A stretch of DNA of 64,000 nt from Methanomassiliicoccales archaeon PtaU1.Bin124 (GCA_002067865.1 MVRC01000012.1:29395-93394), one strand, 5' to 3'; counted from the stretch's first letter, positions 33,896-43,248 are shown. Numbers and translations are program-made. Notes: generated by a model not told the origin, from the letters alone.

Positions 33896-34765
33896 GTGAA
33901 TCAATTGTCACAGCCTCACGGCCGACCCCCGATCCGCATAGCTACGCCTGCCTGGCTAATGCAGCAGGAGGCGCCTCCGATGATCATCGATTGCCAGCCT
34001 TGGGTGAACAATTACATCTCAGGGCACATTCCCGGAGCGGTGCATGCGGAGGAATGCATGATGCGCATGAGCCACTTCGGCCGCCCGGGCGTGCTGGCCC
34101 CGACCGAGATCGTCGAGATGTCATTGAGGCATCTGGGCCTGAAGGCGGGGGATCCTGTGGTGGTGTACGGGGCCGATGGGGCGATCAAGAAGGTCGGGGA
34201 CGGGGTGGAGCAGTTCTTCTTCGCCTATGCCCTGGCCAGATATGGCCATGAGGACATCATCATGCTCGACGGGGGCATGCAGGCCTGGACCGAGGCCGGC
34301 GGCCAGCTCGAATCGACCTTGCCCCGCCGCCTGGCAGGCGATTTCCAGGCCTGGCTTCGTCAGGACCTGCAGATCGAGATGGAGGAGCTGAGGGAGATCA
34401 AGGACCATGGGGAGACGGTCCTCATCGACACCAGGCCGAAGAAGCAGTATGCGGAGCAGGCATATTGGCCCAAGCCCGGTCACATCCCCGGCGCCATCAA
34501 CATCCCCTGGACGGAGATGGTCACGAAGGAGAATCCGCGCCTCTTCCGCCCCAAGAAGGAGCTGAAGGAGATTTTCCAGAAGAACCGGGTGGAAAAGGAC
34601 AAGGAGGTGCTGCTGACCTGCGGCACAGGCCGCAGCGCATCGGTGGCGTTCATCGCTCTCACCTCGCTGCTAGAGTACCCCATGGTGCGCATGTACGAGG
34701 GGTCCTTCACGGAGTGGTCCGCGCACACGGAGAACACCACCGTGAAAGGGAACCAGCCTTACTGA
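33896..34765 (+). CDS. Two-domain rhodanese (sulfurtransferase)
   Basis: 289 residues, tandem rhodanese domains. The C-terminal domain carries the active-site loop CGTGRSA (near residue 242) with a catalytic cysteine. The N-terminal domain has VVVYGADGAIKK in the equivalent place and is inactive, as usual for thiosulfate/mercaptopyruvate sulfurtransferases. It moves sulfane sulfur from thiosulfate or similar donors. GTG start at 33896. Converges with the dehydrogenase gene at 34770. Confidence 0.88.
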   Translation: MNQLSQPHGRPPIRIATPAWLMQQEAPPMIIDCQPWVNNYISGHIPGAVHAEECMMRMSHFGRPGVLAPTEIVEMSLRHLGLKAGDPVVVYGADGAIKKVGDGVEQFFFAYALARYGHEDIIMLDGGMQAWTEAGGQLESTLPRRLAGDFQAWLRQDLQIEMEELREIKDHGETVLIDTRPKKQYAEQAYWPKPGHIPGAINIPWTEMVTKENPRLFRPKKELKEIFQKNRVEKDKEVLLTCGTGRSASVAFIALTSLLEYPMVRMYEGSFTEWSAHTENTTVKGNQPY

Positions 34766-34769
34766 GCGC

Positions 34770-35966
34770 CTACTTCTTGTAGGCCTTCCAGGCCGATTCC
34801 AGGTCCTTCCGCTGCAGGGTGTCCATGATGTAGCGGGCGAACTGCTCGCCCGTGGCGCCATCGGCCCTGCCGGTCATGCGCATCCTCTTCTCATATTGGC
34901 AGCAGATGTCCAGCGCCATCTCCAGGCGGCGGGCCTTGTCCACGAAACCAACATGGTTCAGCAGCATGGCCGCGGCCTTGATGATGCTGCTGGGGTCCGC
35001 GTACTGCGCCCTGCCCTCGTCCACCATGCGCGGCGCCGAGCCGTGGATGGCCTCGAACATGGCATAGCGCATGCCGATGTTGGCGCTGCCTGCGGTCCCC
35101 ACGCCTCCCTGGATCTGCGCAGCCTCGTCGGTCAATATGTCGCCGTATAGGTTGGGCAGGACCATGACGCGGAAGTCGCTGCGGCGGTAGGGGTCGATCA
35201 GCTTGGCCGTCATGATGTCGATGAACCAGTCGTCCATGGCGATGCCCGGATACTCCTTTGACACCTTCTCGGCGATGCTTAGGAACTTGCCATCGGTGGC
35301 CTTGACCACATTGGCCTTGGTGACCACGCTGACCTTGTTGATCCCGTTCTTCTTGGCATGCTCGAACGCCAGGCGGACGATGCGTTCCGTCCCCTGGGTC
35401 GTGGCGACGCAGAAGTCAAATGCCAGGTCTTCGTCCACGTTCACGCCCTTGCTTCCCAGGATGTAGGCCCCTTCGGTGTTCTCCCTGAAGAACATCCAGT
35501 CGACGTTCTGCTCCGGCACTTGGACTGGACGCACGTTGGCGAACAGATCGAGCTCACGCCTCATGGCCACATTGGCCGATTCGATGTTGGGCCACTTGTC
35601 CCCCTTCTTCGGGGTGGTGGTCGGTCCCTTCAAAATGACATGGCACTTTTTGATCTCCTGCAGCACGTCCTCGGGGATGGCCTTCATGACCTTGGCCCGG
35701 TTCTCGATCGTCAGGCCCTCGATCGTCCTGACCTCGACCTTGCCCGAGGCGATCTCTTCCTTCAGCAGGAACTTCATGATGGTCTCGGCATGGGCGCAGA
35801 TGTACGGTCCGATGCCGTCGCCGCCCACCACGCCGATGATCATCCTGTCCAGGCCTGCGTAATCGACCCAGGCCTGTCCGGACTTCATCTGCTCCACGCG
35901 GCGCATCTGCTCTTCGACCAGCTTGCCAAAATGCTCCTTGGCCTTCTCGACGGCGGCTTTGTCCAT
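34770..35966 (-). CDS. Isocitrate/homoisocitrate dehydrogenase family protein
   Basis: 398 residues, beta-decarboxylating dehydrogenase fold. VVGGDGIGPYI near 43 opens the core, RRELDLFANVRPV carries substrate arginines, FFRENTEGAY is the phosphate/cofactor segment, and NLYGDILTDEAAQIQGGVG holds metal-binding aspartates. The substrate could be isocitrate, homoisocitrate or isopropylmalate; the sequence fits an isocitrate/homoisocitrate type slightly better. It could be the third enzyme for the homocitrate set at 23.7-26.6 kb. The ATG at 35966 has a GGAG site 7 nt upstream; a longer frame to 36380 is antisense to the M50 protease. Confidence 0.85.
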   Translation of the reverse strand: MDKAAVEKAKEHFGKLVEEQMRRVEQMKSGQAWVDYAGLDRMIIGVVGGDGIGPYICAHAETIMKFLLKEEIASGKVEVRTIEGLTIENRAKVMKAIPEDVLQEIKKCHVILKGPTTTPKKGDKWPNIESANVAMRRELDLFANVRPVQVPEQNVDWMFFRENTEGAYILGSKGVNVDEDLAFDFCVATTQGTERIVRLAFEHAKKNGINKVSVVTKANVVKATDGKFLSIAEKVSKEYPGIAMDDWFIDIMTAKLIDPYRRSDFRVMVLPNLYGDILTDEAAQIQGGVGTAGSANIGMRYAMFEAIHGSAPRMVDEGRAQYADPSSIIKAAAMLLNHVGFVDKARRLEMALDICCQYEKRMRMTGRADGATGEQFARYIMDTLQRKDLESAWKAYKK

Positions 35967-36053
35967 GCCAATCTCCGCCTCGGTAATCACATTGCATATT
36001 TTATTTCTGCTCGAGGGTAAGTGTTTTCTAGCGGCGCTTGCTAGTAAATAGCA

Positions 36054-36794
36054 ATGCTCCGCCCGATCAGCTTGGGGAAGGTCCACGGGATACCGATGGA
36101 GGTGCGCCCATCTGCGTTCATCCTGCTCGGCCTCTTGGTCATAGTCATGGCGTTCGGAGAGGGCATGGTGTTCGGCCTGCCCATAGGCTTCGGCGGATTG
36201 GAAGTGCCAGCCTATGTGAAGCTGGCCCTCGGCATCATCGGGGCTGAGGTGCTGTTCTTCGGCATATTGCTGCACGAGATCGCCCACGGCATCATGGCCA
36301 GGAGGATCGGCCATGCGGTCCATGTCATCTCGGTGCAGCTGTTCGGCGGGGAGGCGAAGATCCAGGGAGAGCGGCCGCACGAGTACATCAAGGGGGAGGA
36401 GATGATCGCCTTCGTCGGCCCGGCGGCGAACCTGGGATTGGGAGGCATATTCCTGCTCCTATCAATCTGCCTCGGTCCCGCATCGACCGACCAGGCCACG
36501 GAGATCGCCATCACTGCGTTCAGCGTCCTGGGGTTCTACAACCTCCTGCTGGGGTTCTTCAACCTGTTGCCAGGGTATCCGTTCGACGGCGGGCTGATCC
36601 TGCGCTCCCTGCTGAGGCGTAGGATGGACCACGACCGGACCACCCTGACGGCCATCAAGGTGTGCAGGCTGACCGCCATCGGCCTGGGCGTCTTCGGGTT
36701 CCTGTGGAGCGACGTGGCGGTCGTCCTGATCGCGATACTCCTCTACCTGACAGCGTATCTTGAGGACCCTGAATACAGCTTCAAGATCGAATGA
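36054..36794 (+). CDS. Site-2 protease family (M50) membrane metalloprotease
   Basis: 246 residues, about six transmembrane helices. Zinc motif HEIAHG (HExxH) near residue 77 and the third-ligand motif NLLPGYPFDGG near residue 176 are both intact, so it should cleave transmembrane substrates. No PDZ or CBS domain. Candidate roles are regulated release of membrane-bound factors. It ends exactly beside the convergent PEBP gene. Confidence 0.9.
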   Translation: MLRPISLGKVHGIPMEVRPSAFILLGLLVIVMAFGEGMVFGLPIGFGGLEVPAYVKLALGIIGAEVLFFGILLHEIAHGIMARRIGHAVHVISVQLFGGEAKIQGERPHEYIKGEEMIAFVGPAANLGLGGIFLLLSICLGPASTDQATEIAITAFSVLGFYNLLLGFFNLLPGYPFDGGLILRSLLRRRMDHDRTTLTAIKVCRLTAIGLGVFGFLWSDVAVVLIAILLYLTAYLEDPEYSFKIE

Positions 36795-37250
36795 TCAGTT
36801 CCTTTCGTAGGTGGCCATGGCCTCGCCGTACTGCACTATCTTCCCCGCCATCGCCTCCTCCAGTTCCTTTTTGGAGGCCTTGGAGGGCAGGTTCAGTTTC
36901 TCGTTCAGGGAGTAGACCTTGAAGAAGTAGCGGTGCGGCCCCCGTCCAGCGGGCGGGTATGGGCCGTCATAGCCGACCTCCTTGCCGGTGTTCGTCCCCT
37001 GATTGGCGCTGATCGGGCCGGTCACCGTCCCCCCTTGAGGTATGGCCCTCGGTATCGACCCCGAGGTCGGGATGTTCCATATGACCCAATGTACCCACAG
37101 GCCGATGGGCGCATCCGGGTCCTCCATGATGATGGCCAGATACTTCCCCTTCGCGCCTTTGATGGTGATGGGGGGAGAGATGTTCTCCCCGTCCCCCGTG
37201 TACTCCCTCGGCACGACCTTGAATCCCAGTTCCACCGTGAGCTGCTCCAT
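36795..37250 (-). CDS. YbhB/YbcL-type PEBP protein
   Basis: 151 residues of the phosphatidylethanolamine-binding (Raf kinase inhibitor-like) family. EDPDAPIGLWVHWVIWNIP and GPYPPAGRGPHRYFFKVYSL are the conserved ligand-pocket motifs. Function of prokaryotic members is unknown. The ATG at 37250 is preceded by a GGGTGCGG site. Lone gene. Confidence 0.92.
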   Translation of the reverse strand: MEQLTVELGFKVVPREYTGDGENISPPITIKGAKGKYLAIIMEDPDAPIGLWVHWVIWNIPTSGSIPRAIPQGGTVTGPISANQGTNTGKEVGYDGPYPPAGRGPHRYFFKVYSLNEKLNLPSKASKKELEEAMAGKIVQYGEAMATYERN

Positions 37251-37341
37251 TTTCCGCACCCCGTGACTTATTCGAGGTTCCATTTGAATAATCTTGCCGT
37301 CGGCGAAAGCATTAACAAAACCCCCGTCGAATAGAACGTCG

Positions 37342-37851
37342 GTGATCGAGATCGACGCGTTGCTGCAGAGGCGGAGCATCAGGCGGTATAAGCACGAGCC
37401 AGTGAGCGATGACGATGTGAAGTACATCCTGCGGGCGGGCATGAGCGCACCGTCAGCGGGGAACGAACGTCCCTGGCACTTCATCATCGTGCGGGAGCGG
37501 CGCTCCTTGGACCAGATCATGACCTTCCAGCCCTATTCCCAGATGATGCGCGAGGCGCCCATGGCCATCCTCGTATGTGGCGATGCCAAGGCCGAGAAGT
37601 ACAAGGGTTTCTGGCCGCAGGATTGCGCCGCGGCCATGGAGAACATGCTGCTGGCGGCCTGCACCCGCGGCCTGGGGAGCGTATGGCTGGGCATCTATCC
37701 GGTGGAGGAGAGGATGAGGCCGATGGCGGATCATATGGGGCTGCCCTCCCACGTCATGCCGTTCTCACTGATGGTGTTGGGCCACCCTGCCGAGGAGAAG
37801 CCCTTCTCCGACCGCTACGATCATGCCAGGGTGCACGACGAGCGCTGGTGA
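37342..37851 (+). CDS. Nitroreductase-family flavoprotein
   Basis: 169 residues. FMN-binding RRSIRRYKHEPV at the N-terminus, MSAPSAGNERPWHFI and a C-terminal glycine/hydrophobic region (GLGSVWLGIYP; SLMVLGHPAEE). Short nitroreductases act as NAD(P)H:FMN or quinone/nitro reductases. GTG at 37342 chosen because the family starts just before the RRSIR motif. Converges with the NmrA-like gene. Confidence 0.9.
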   Translation: MIEIDALLQRRSIRRYKHEPVSDDDVKYILRAGMSAPSAGNERPWHFIIVRERRSLDQIMTFQPYSQMMREAPMAILVCGDAKAEKYKGFWPQDCAAAMENMLLAACTRGLGSVWLGIYPVEERMRPMADHMGLPSHVMPFSLMVLGHPAEEKPFSDRYDHARVHDERW

Positions 37852-38724
37852 TCAGGCCTTGGCGAAGGCCGAGGCATGGTCCTGGGCGAACTGGGCGAAG
37901 GTGCGGGGCCTCAGGCCGGTTATGTGCTGGTAGTCCTTCGTGACCATCGCGGCCCGGCTGTGCTTCTCCGTGGCCATGACGTCCATCATGCCGTTCACGG
38001 TCCATTCCGGCATGCCGTAGCCGAGCATCTGCCTGCGGTACTCGTCCTCCGGCATATCGACATACGTGATGGTGCGCCCGGCCACCTTGCCTATCAGCTC
38101 GGCCACCTCGGCGTTCGATAGCGCCTCCGGTCCTGTGATCGAATAGGTCTTTCCATCATGCCAATTGCCGTCCAGTATGCTCGCCGCCGCCTCGGCGATG
38201 TCCCTGGCGTCGACGAAGCTGGAGCGCCCGTCCCCGCAGGGCTTGGCGATCACGTCTTTCTTCCTGATGCCCTCCCCTATGAAGTTGACGAAGTTCTGCA
38301 TGAACATGTTCGGGCGCAGGAACGTGAAGCCCATGGACGATCTCCTCAGCAGCTTTTCACATTCGAAGTGGGCCTGGCCGAACACCGTGTAGGGCGTGGC
38401 GTCGCAGTTGATCAGCGAATGCTTGACGATCTTCCGCACTCCCATCCTCTCCGCTTCCTCCTTCACGACCTTCGTCATCTCCAGCATGTCCTGGACCGCC
38501 GGAATGAGGAGGTACACCTTCTCCACCCCGTCCATGGCGCGCCGCACCTGCTCCGGGTCGTGCAGGTCCCCCACCGATATCTCCACGCCCATGTCCACCA
38601 AACCGTCCGCCTTGTTCATGTCATGGACCAGGGCCCGCACCGGGGTCCTTCTCTGCACCAAGGTCGCCACCAGTTCCTTGCCGACCGTTCCAGTTGCTCC
38701 TGTGACCAAAACCGGGTTCTTCAT
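37852..38724 (-). CDS. NmrA-like NAD(P)-binding protein
   Basis: 290 residues, atypical short-chain dehydrogenase. VLVTGATGTVGKELV at the start binds NAD(P); FLRPNMFMQNFVNF is the usual region replacing the active-site tyrosine motif. Relatives are quinone reductases or redox sensors. ATG 38724 lies in the start region of a longer frame and matches the family start. Both flanking genes are also flavin/nicotinamide redox proteins. Confidence 0.88.
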   Translation of the reverse strand: MKNPVLVTGATGTVGKELVATLVQRRTPVRALVHDMNKADGLVDMGVEISVGDLHDPEQVRRAMDGVEKVYLLIPAVQDMLEMTKVVKEEAERMGVRKIVKHSLINCDATPYTVFGQAHFECEKLLRRSSMGFTFLRPNMFMQNFVNFIGEGIRKKDVIAKPCGDGRSSFVDARDIAEAAASILDGNWHDGKTYSITGPEALSNAEVAELIGKVAGRTITYVDMPEDEYRRQMLGYGMPEWTVNGMMDVMATEKHSRAAMVTKDYQHITGLRPRTFAQFAQDHASAFAKA

Positions 38725-38823
38725 CTTCTCACCTGGAGAAATATCTGCTGGCAATGGTATTCTTTTTTTCGCTTCGGAAAAATGGCTTGGTTATTTATCT
38801 ACCTTGGTGCAAATGGCTTCCTG

Positions 38824-39762
38824 ATGATACGTACCCTGGTGGTGTATGCATCACGCTATGGCAGCACTGAGGAGGTGGCCAGGGACATCGCTCTGGTCCT
38901 GGGCCCGTCCAAGTGCATCAGCTGCCATGAGTTCGGTCCAGCCTGCGAGAACTTCGAGATGGTGGTCCTGGGCGGCCCCATCTATTCCGGCGAGGTCCTT
39001 CCCGAGCTGGACGAGTTCGTCGGGCAGCATCATCACTGGATATCATCCCGCCACCTGGCCATGTTCATCGTCGGGCTGGATGGAAGCGATTCTCCCATCT
39101 CCGAGTTCTGCAGAAGGCACGATCTCGGGCTGATATGGTCCGGAACGCTGGGCGGGCGCCTTGACCTGTGCTCCGTCTCCCCGGAGGACTATCCGAACGG
39201 CGAAAGATATCTCCATTCCATCGGCCACCGCTCCACCTCGGTCAACCTCCTGGTCAGGAAGGAAGGGCTCCAGGCGGCCATGGACATCAAGACCGCACGG
39301 GACCTGATCGATTCGGACATGGACGAGAACTCTCGCAGGCAGGCGGTGGAAGGTTACCTACGTTCCCGCAGCACCTGCGTCCTCGCCACCCATTCCGAGT
39401 TCGGCATCAGGGCGACGCCGCTGGAATACCATTACTTCGAAGGGGCCATGTACATCCTCACAGAGGGCGGGGAGAAGATGGCCCACCTCATGCTGCGGCC
39501 GGACGTTTCCGTAGCGGTGAACGACGAGTTCAAGGGCAAGGGCTCGCTGTTCGGCCTGCAGCTGCGCGGCCGGGCGGAGATAATCACGCCCTCCTCCTCA
39601 TCGTACGACCAGGCGCTGAAGGACAGCGGCTATGACCCTTGCCGGTTGAGGAAACTGCCCTTCGACATGTGCCTGATAAAGATCGACATCATCGAGGCGG
39701 AGCTGCTCAGCTCGGCGCTGCAGAGGTCTGGTCGGGCCATCCGGCAGAGGGTCCTTTTCTAG
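38824..39762 (+). CDS. Flavodoxin-PNPOx fusion protein
   Basis: 312 residues with two FMN-type modules. Residues 1-150 are flavodoxin-like (LVVYASRYGSTEEVARDIA; MVVLGGPIYSGEVLPEL). Residues 160-312 are a pyridoxamine-oxidase-like split barrel (STCVLATHSEFGIRATPLEYHYFEGAMYILTEGG in parts). Such a chain could pass electrons between two flavins or to F420/heme-type partners; this is inference. The ATG at 38824 follows a TATA-like TTATTTATC at about 38790, implying a leaderless message; a longer frame upstream is antisense to the NmrA gene. Confidence 0.82.
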   Translation: MIRTLVVYASRYGSTEEVARDIALVLGPSKCISCHEFGPACENFEMVVLGGPIYSGEVLPELDEFVGQHHHWISSRHLAMFIVGLDGSDSPISEFCRRHDLGLIWSGTLGGRLDLCSVSPEDYPNGERYLHSIGHRSTSVNLLVRKEGLQAAMDIKTARDLIDSDMDENSRRQAVEGYLRSRSTCVLATHSEFGIRATPLEYHYFEGAMYILTEGGEKMAHLMLRPDVSVAVNDEFKGKGSLFGLQLRGRAEIITPSSSSYDQALKDSGYDPCRLRKLPFDMCLIKIDIIEAELLSSALQRSGRAIRQRVLF

Positions 39763-39763
39763 C

Positions 39764-40510
39764 TCACTTCGACTTGCCCTGCGAAGCCACCGCGTTTATG
39801 GCCTTGGCCAGTTCTGACGGGTCCCCCAGGTAGTAGTGCCTGATCGGCCTCATATCGTCGTCCAGCTCGTAGATGAGCGGCACGCCGGTGGGGATGTTCA
39901 GCTCCACGATCTCCTCGTCGGGGACGTTGTCCAGGTACTTCACCAGCGCCCTGAGGCTGTTGCCGTGGGCGGCGATGATGACCTTCTTCCCCGCCCTGAG
40001 CTCCGGCACGATCTCCTTGTTCCAATACGGCACGACCCTGGCCACGGTGTCCTTGAGGCACTCGGTCAAAGGGATCTCATCCTTCTTCAGACCATGATAC
40101 CTGGGGTCCTTTCCGCTGTACCTTTCATCGTCCCGGGTCAGGGCCGGCGGCTGCACATCGTAGCTGCGGCGCCAGATGAGCACCTGCTTGTCGCCGAACT
40201 TCTGCGCCATCTCCGCCTTGTTCAGACCCTGCAATGCACCATAGTGGCGCTCGTTCAGGCGCCAGCTGTTCCGGATCGGTATGTACATGAGGTCCATCTC
40301 GTCCAGCACGATCCATAATGTGCGGATGGCCCGGGTGAGCACGGACGTGAACGCGACATCGAAGGTGTACCCCTGCTCCTGCAGCAGCTTGGCCGCACGA
40401 TGGGCCTCGGAGACGCCCTTCTCGGACAGGTCCACATCGGTCCAGCCGGTGAACCTGTTCTCCTTGTTCCATTCGCTCTCGCCATGGCGCAGCAGTACCA
40501 GCCTGATCAT
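39764..40510 (-). CDS. gpmA: 2,3-bisphosphoglycerate-dependent phosphoglycerate mutase
   Basis: 248 residues, histidine phosphatase superfamily. [17 protein letters not shown] carries the phosphohistidine; [25 protein letters not shown] and [10 protein letters not shown] are further active-site motifs. Interconverts 3- and 2-phosphoglycerate. Most archaea use the cofactor-independent ApgM, so a bacterial-type enzyme suggests acquisition by transfer. Start ATG 40510. Confidence 0.95.
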   Translation of the reverse strand: MIRLVLLRHGESEWNKENRFTGWTDVDLSEKGVSEAHRAAKLLQEQGYTFDVAFTSVLTRAIRTLWIVLDEMDLMYIPIRNSWRLNERHYGALQGLNKAEMAQKFGDKQVLIWRRSYDVQPPALTRDDERYSGKDPRYHGLKKDEIPLTECLKDTVARVVPYWNKEIVPELRAGKKVIIAAHGNSLRALVKYLDNVPDEEIVELNIPTGVPLIYELDDDMRPIRHYYLGDPSELAKAINAVASQGKSK

Positions 40511-40662
40511 GCTCAACCTCTGGCACAGCAAATTGTTGCTATCTAATTACCTTTTCGGGACCGACGTTGGTCATATCGGGAGGCAAATATCGTTGTGGCT
40601 GGTTGATAACGAGGCAGTTTGGTTTAATAACCCGTAATTCCAATGAAACCCGGTAAGATACC

Positions 40663-41208
40663 ATGATGCCGATTGGTTCCTTGATGATCGAGCACAGACT
40701 GATCGAGAAGATGATCAAGCGGATGACGGAAGAACTGGGTTCGATCGAGAGGACGCGCCAGGTGGACGAGCGGTTCATAGAGGAGGTGGTGGACTTCTTC
40801 CAGACATATGCGGACAGATGCCACCATGGCAAGGAGGAGGACATCCTCTTCCGCGAGATCCGCAAGAGGAAGGTCGACCCTGAACTGCTGCGCACCGTCG
40901 AAGAATTGATGCACGACCATATCATGGCCAGGCAGATGGTGAGGCAGCTGAAGGACGCCAACGGTCGTTATTCGGCCGGGGAGCGGACCGCCATAGACGA
41001 GATATCCCAGGCCATGGCCGGCATGATCGACCTCTATCCCAGGCATATCGACAAGGAGGACAAGCACTTCTTCCTCAATGCCATGGAGGTCTTCACCAAG
41101 CAGGAGCAGAACGACATGCTGGCCGAGTTCAATGATTTTGACAGGCAGCTCATCCATGAGAAGTACCGGGCCATCGTCGAAAGGCTGACGAAGAACCTGC
41201 CCAGGTGA
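40663..41208 (+). CDS. Hemerythrin-domain protein
   Basis: 181 residues, four-helix bundle. Iron-ligand pattern: EHRLIEKM near 10, YADRCHHGKEED near 50, MHDHIMARQ near 88 and YPRHIDKEDKHFF near 127, giving the expected His/Glu set. Likely an oxygen, NO or iron sensor/scavenger. Two rubredoxin genes follow, indicating an oxidative-stress cluster. ATG 40663 or the next codon. Confidence 0.9.
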   Translation: MMPIGSLMIEHRLIEKMIKRMTEELGSIERTRQVDERFIEEVVDFFQTYADRCHHGKEEDILFREIRKRKVDPELLRTVEELMHDHIMARQMVRQLKDANGRYSAGERTAIDEISQAMAGMIDLYPRHIDKEDKHFFLNAMEVFTKQEQNDMLAEFNDFDRQLIHEKYRAIVERLTKNLPR

Positions 41209-41257
41209 GGAAAAGATAGAATACCGGCTCCTCGCATAGAATCCGCCCGGTGAATCG

Positions 41258-41425
41258 ATGGCGATGGAGAAGTGGGAGTGCACCGTGTGCGGATATGTGT
41301 ATGACCCGGCCAAGGGGGACCCGGAGAGCGGCATTCCTCCAGGCACGGCGTTCGAACAGCTGCCGGACGATTGGGTGTGCCCCATCTGCGGGGCGGAGAA
41401 GAAGAGCTTCACGAAGCTAGGCTGA
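41258..41425 (+). CDS. Rubredoxin 1
   Basis: 55 residues. The two iron-binding hairpins are [10 protein letters not shown] and CPICGAEKK. One-electron carrier, for example to rubrerythrin or desulfoferrodoxin-type reductases. Start ATG 41258 follows GGTGA; a second ATG lies at 41264. It starts 49 nt after the hemerythrin stop and may be in the same transcript. Confidence 0.95.
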   Translation: MAMEKWECTVCGYVYDPAKGDPESGIPPGTAFEQLPDDWVCPICGAEKKSFTKLG

Positions 41426-41599
41426 TCGTTCTCGTTCGCCGCCCACATAATATTAAACCATTTCGCTGCCGGCCCAATTAATGACATATGGCATGATCGA
41501 ACTACGCCATCAGAGCGGGATGTGAAACCATTATTCCCCCATCCCTGTGATAAGCAATAAAAAGGGGTTGCGTAGCTCTAGTTCCAAGGAGATCTAGGC

Positions 41600-41785
41600 A
41601 TGGACATGGAGAAGTATGTCTGTACGTTCTGCGGCTACGTGTACGACCCCGAGAAGGGCGACCCCGATGGCGGTGTCGCACCAGGCACGGCCTTTGAGGC
41701 CATTCCCGACGAATGGGTCTGTCCGGTCTGCGGGGCCACGAAGAACAACTTCAAGAGCTTCGCCGAAGTAATGGGATTGCGCTGA
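41600..41785 (+). CDS. Rubredoxin 2
   Basis: 61 residues with [10 protein letters not shown] and CPVCGATKN iron motifs, clearly a paralogue of the preceding rubredoxin with a C-terminal extension FAEVMGLR. It has its own promoter: TATA-like CAATAAAAAG at about 41553-41562 and an AAGGAGAT ribosome site. The 174-nt gap between the two genes holds nothing else I can identify. Confidence 0.95.
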   Translation: MDMEKYVCTFCGYVYDPEKGDPDGGVAPGTAFEAIPDEWVCPVCGATKNNFKSFAEVMGLR

Positions 41786-41850
41786 TCGGAGAGGGCAGCA
41801 CGGCAGCATCCTGAAACCATTTCCCCTGCTTTTTCACCATACTCTTCTAT

Positions 41851-43248
41851 TCATCGTTTTTTGCCTTTCTTCGGCAGGAAATGGCTGACGAGGAATATCA
41901 CAACTGCCAAAGCCACGACGATCACCAGGAATATACTGGCATCCTCAACGGACATGGCGGCAGTTGAAGTGGCGTCCTTATGCTCTGGGTCGAACTTCAT
42001 CGTGACGATCTTTCCCAGTCCGCCCCCCGTCTGGTAGCAGATGGTGTTGTTCCCCGTAAGCAACCAACTGACAACTGACCAATCCTCCGTGCCCAGGCCA
42101 TCGGGCGCTTCGGCGGTGAGGTTTATGATTCCGTTATAAATGTAGGAATTGGCCGAATAGATGTAATGGCCCGAGGCGAAGACCACCGCGTTGTTGTCCG
42201 TCAGAATGCCATCAGAAATGCCTCCATCCTTAATCCAGTATCTCCACATCGAGTATCCATCGACGTACAGTTCCATCAGATATTTTCCATCCGTGAAGAC
42301 TACGGACCTCTCATCGATGGCTATCGGGTAGGCCAGCATGCTCAATAGGTGATACTTCCATGAAACGGTGCCGTTGGGCAGCAGGCAGATGGCATAGTCC
42401 TCGAATGCGAAGTATATCCTGCCATCCTCGTGGACCAGGATTGGATAGCGTTTCTGCATAGACTCGTAGTAAGGTTCGGAGTATTCGCCTGGGTGGTACG
42501 ACCATTCCTTCTCGCCGTTGGCAGAGAGGTGTATCATCGTTCCATTGAACCACAAGGTGGACGAACCATCAAGTGCCACGGAGGGAGCTTCGTAAGGGCC
42601 GACATCCCACATGTCCGGCCTGAACTCAAAATAACACCATTTCTGGACCAGGTCCTTATCGAAAAGGATCACCTCGTCCTTCGTGATCAATCCTCTGCTC
42701 GTCCTGTTCAGGCTTTCCACATGGACCATTATCTCTCCGAGGCTGGTGATCACCGGTTCGGAAGAGTCCCTCATGTCCGAGATCACTGCAGTATGGATGA
42801 TCGAACCACTGGGAGAGATCGCATGGACCAGGCCATCGTAAAGTCCGACCTCGCCGTCATATGAGCTGAGGGAATAGACCACGACATATATGGTGCCGTC
42901 ATCGGCCACGGCCGGAGAACCAACGAATGGCGCCTCCATTTGAAGGTACCAGTTGACCTTGCCCAGGGAGGAAATGGAAATGAGGCTGTTGTTGCTCAAG
43001 GCAGCATATATGGTACCATCCCTGGCAGAGACCATCTCAAAGAAGGAGAGAGCTTCGACCTCCCAGACCTTCACATTAGGCGCGTACCATAGACCGTAGG
43101 AAGTGCTGGACGAGTGCATCGAGTCCCCTCCGGACATCTGCCAGTCATAGTTGTCCTCCTGAGCTGCCACCTGGATCGTTCCTGACCCAGCTATTATGAA
43201 GAGGACCAGGATGACTGAGATGAACGAACTGGAACGCACTGCTACCAA
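41851..43248 (-). CDS. Secreted, membrane-anchored PQQ-type beta-propeller protein
   Basis: 465 residues: N-terminal signal/anchor (about 8-28), a long beta-rich region with propeller-blade repeats (DGTIYAALSN, DGTIYVVVYS, DGRIYFAFED type) and a C-terminal transmembrane helix (about 438-458) followed by KKGKKR. It is probably an extracellular propeller held by both ends. It resembles the larger protein at 61330-63150. PQQ-cofactor enzymatic residues are not evident, so a structural or binding role is more likely. TTG start at 43248 or GTG 43239. Confidence 0.75.
   Translation of the reverse strand: MVAVRSSSFISVILVLFIIAGSGTIQVAAQEDNYDWQMSGGDSMHSSSTSYGLWYAPNVKVWEVEALSFFEMVSARDGTIYAALSNNSLISISSLGKVNWYLQMEAPFVGSPAVADDGTIYVVVYSLSSYDGEVGLYDGLVHAISPSGSIIHTAVISDMRDSSEPVITSLGEIMVHVESLNRTSRGLITKDEVILFDKDLVQKWCYFEFRPDMWDVGPYEAPSVALDGSSTLWFNGTMIHLSANGEKEWSYHPGEYSEPYYESMQKRYPILVHEDGRIYFAFEDYAICLLPNGTVSWKYHLLSMLAYPIAIDERSVVFTDGKYLMELYVDGYSMWRYWIKDGGISDGILTDNNAVVFASGHYIYSANSYIYNGIINLTAEAPDGLGTEDWSVVSWLLTGNNTICYQTGGGLGKIVTMKFDPEHKDATSTAAMSVEDASIFLVIVVALAVVIFLVSHFLPKKGKKR

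Noticed and set aside
35967..36380. Longer N-terminus for the isocitrate dehydrogenase-like gene
   Set aside because: Antisense to the site-2 protease gene; the GGAG site supports ATG 35966.
38158..38823. Upstream extension of the flavodoxin-PNPOx gene
   Set aside because: Antisense to the NmrA-like gene; a TATA-like element and the flavodoxin motif place the start at 38824.
40624..41487. Minus-strand frame over hemerythrin and rubredoxin 1
   Set aside because: Antisense; both plus-strand genes show complete metal-binding motifs.
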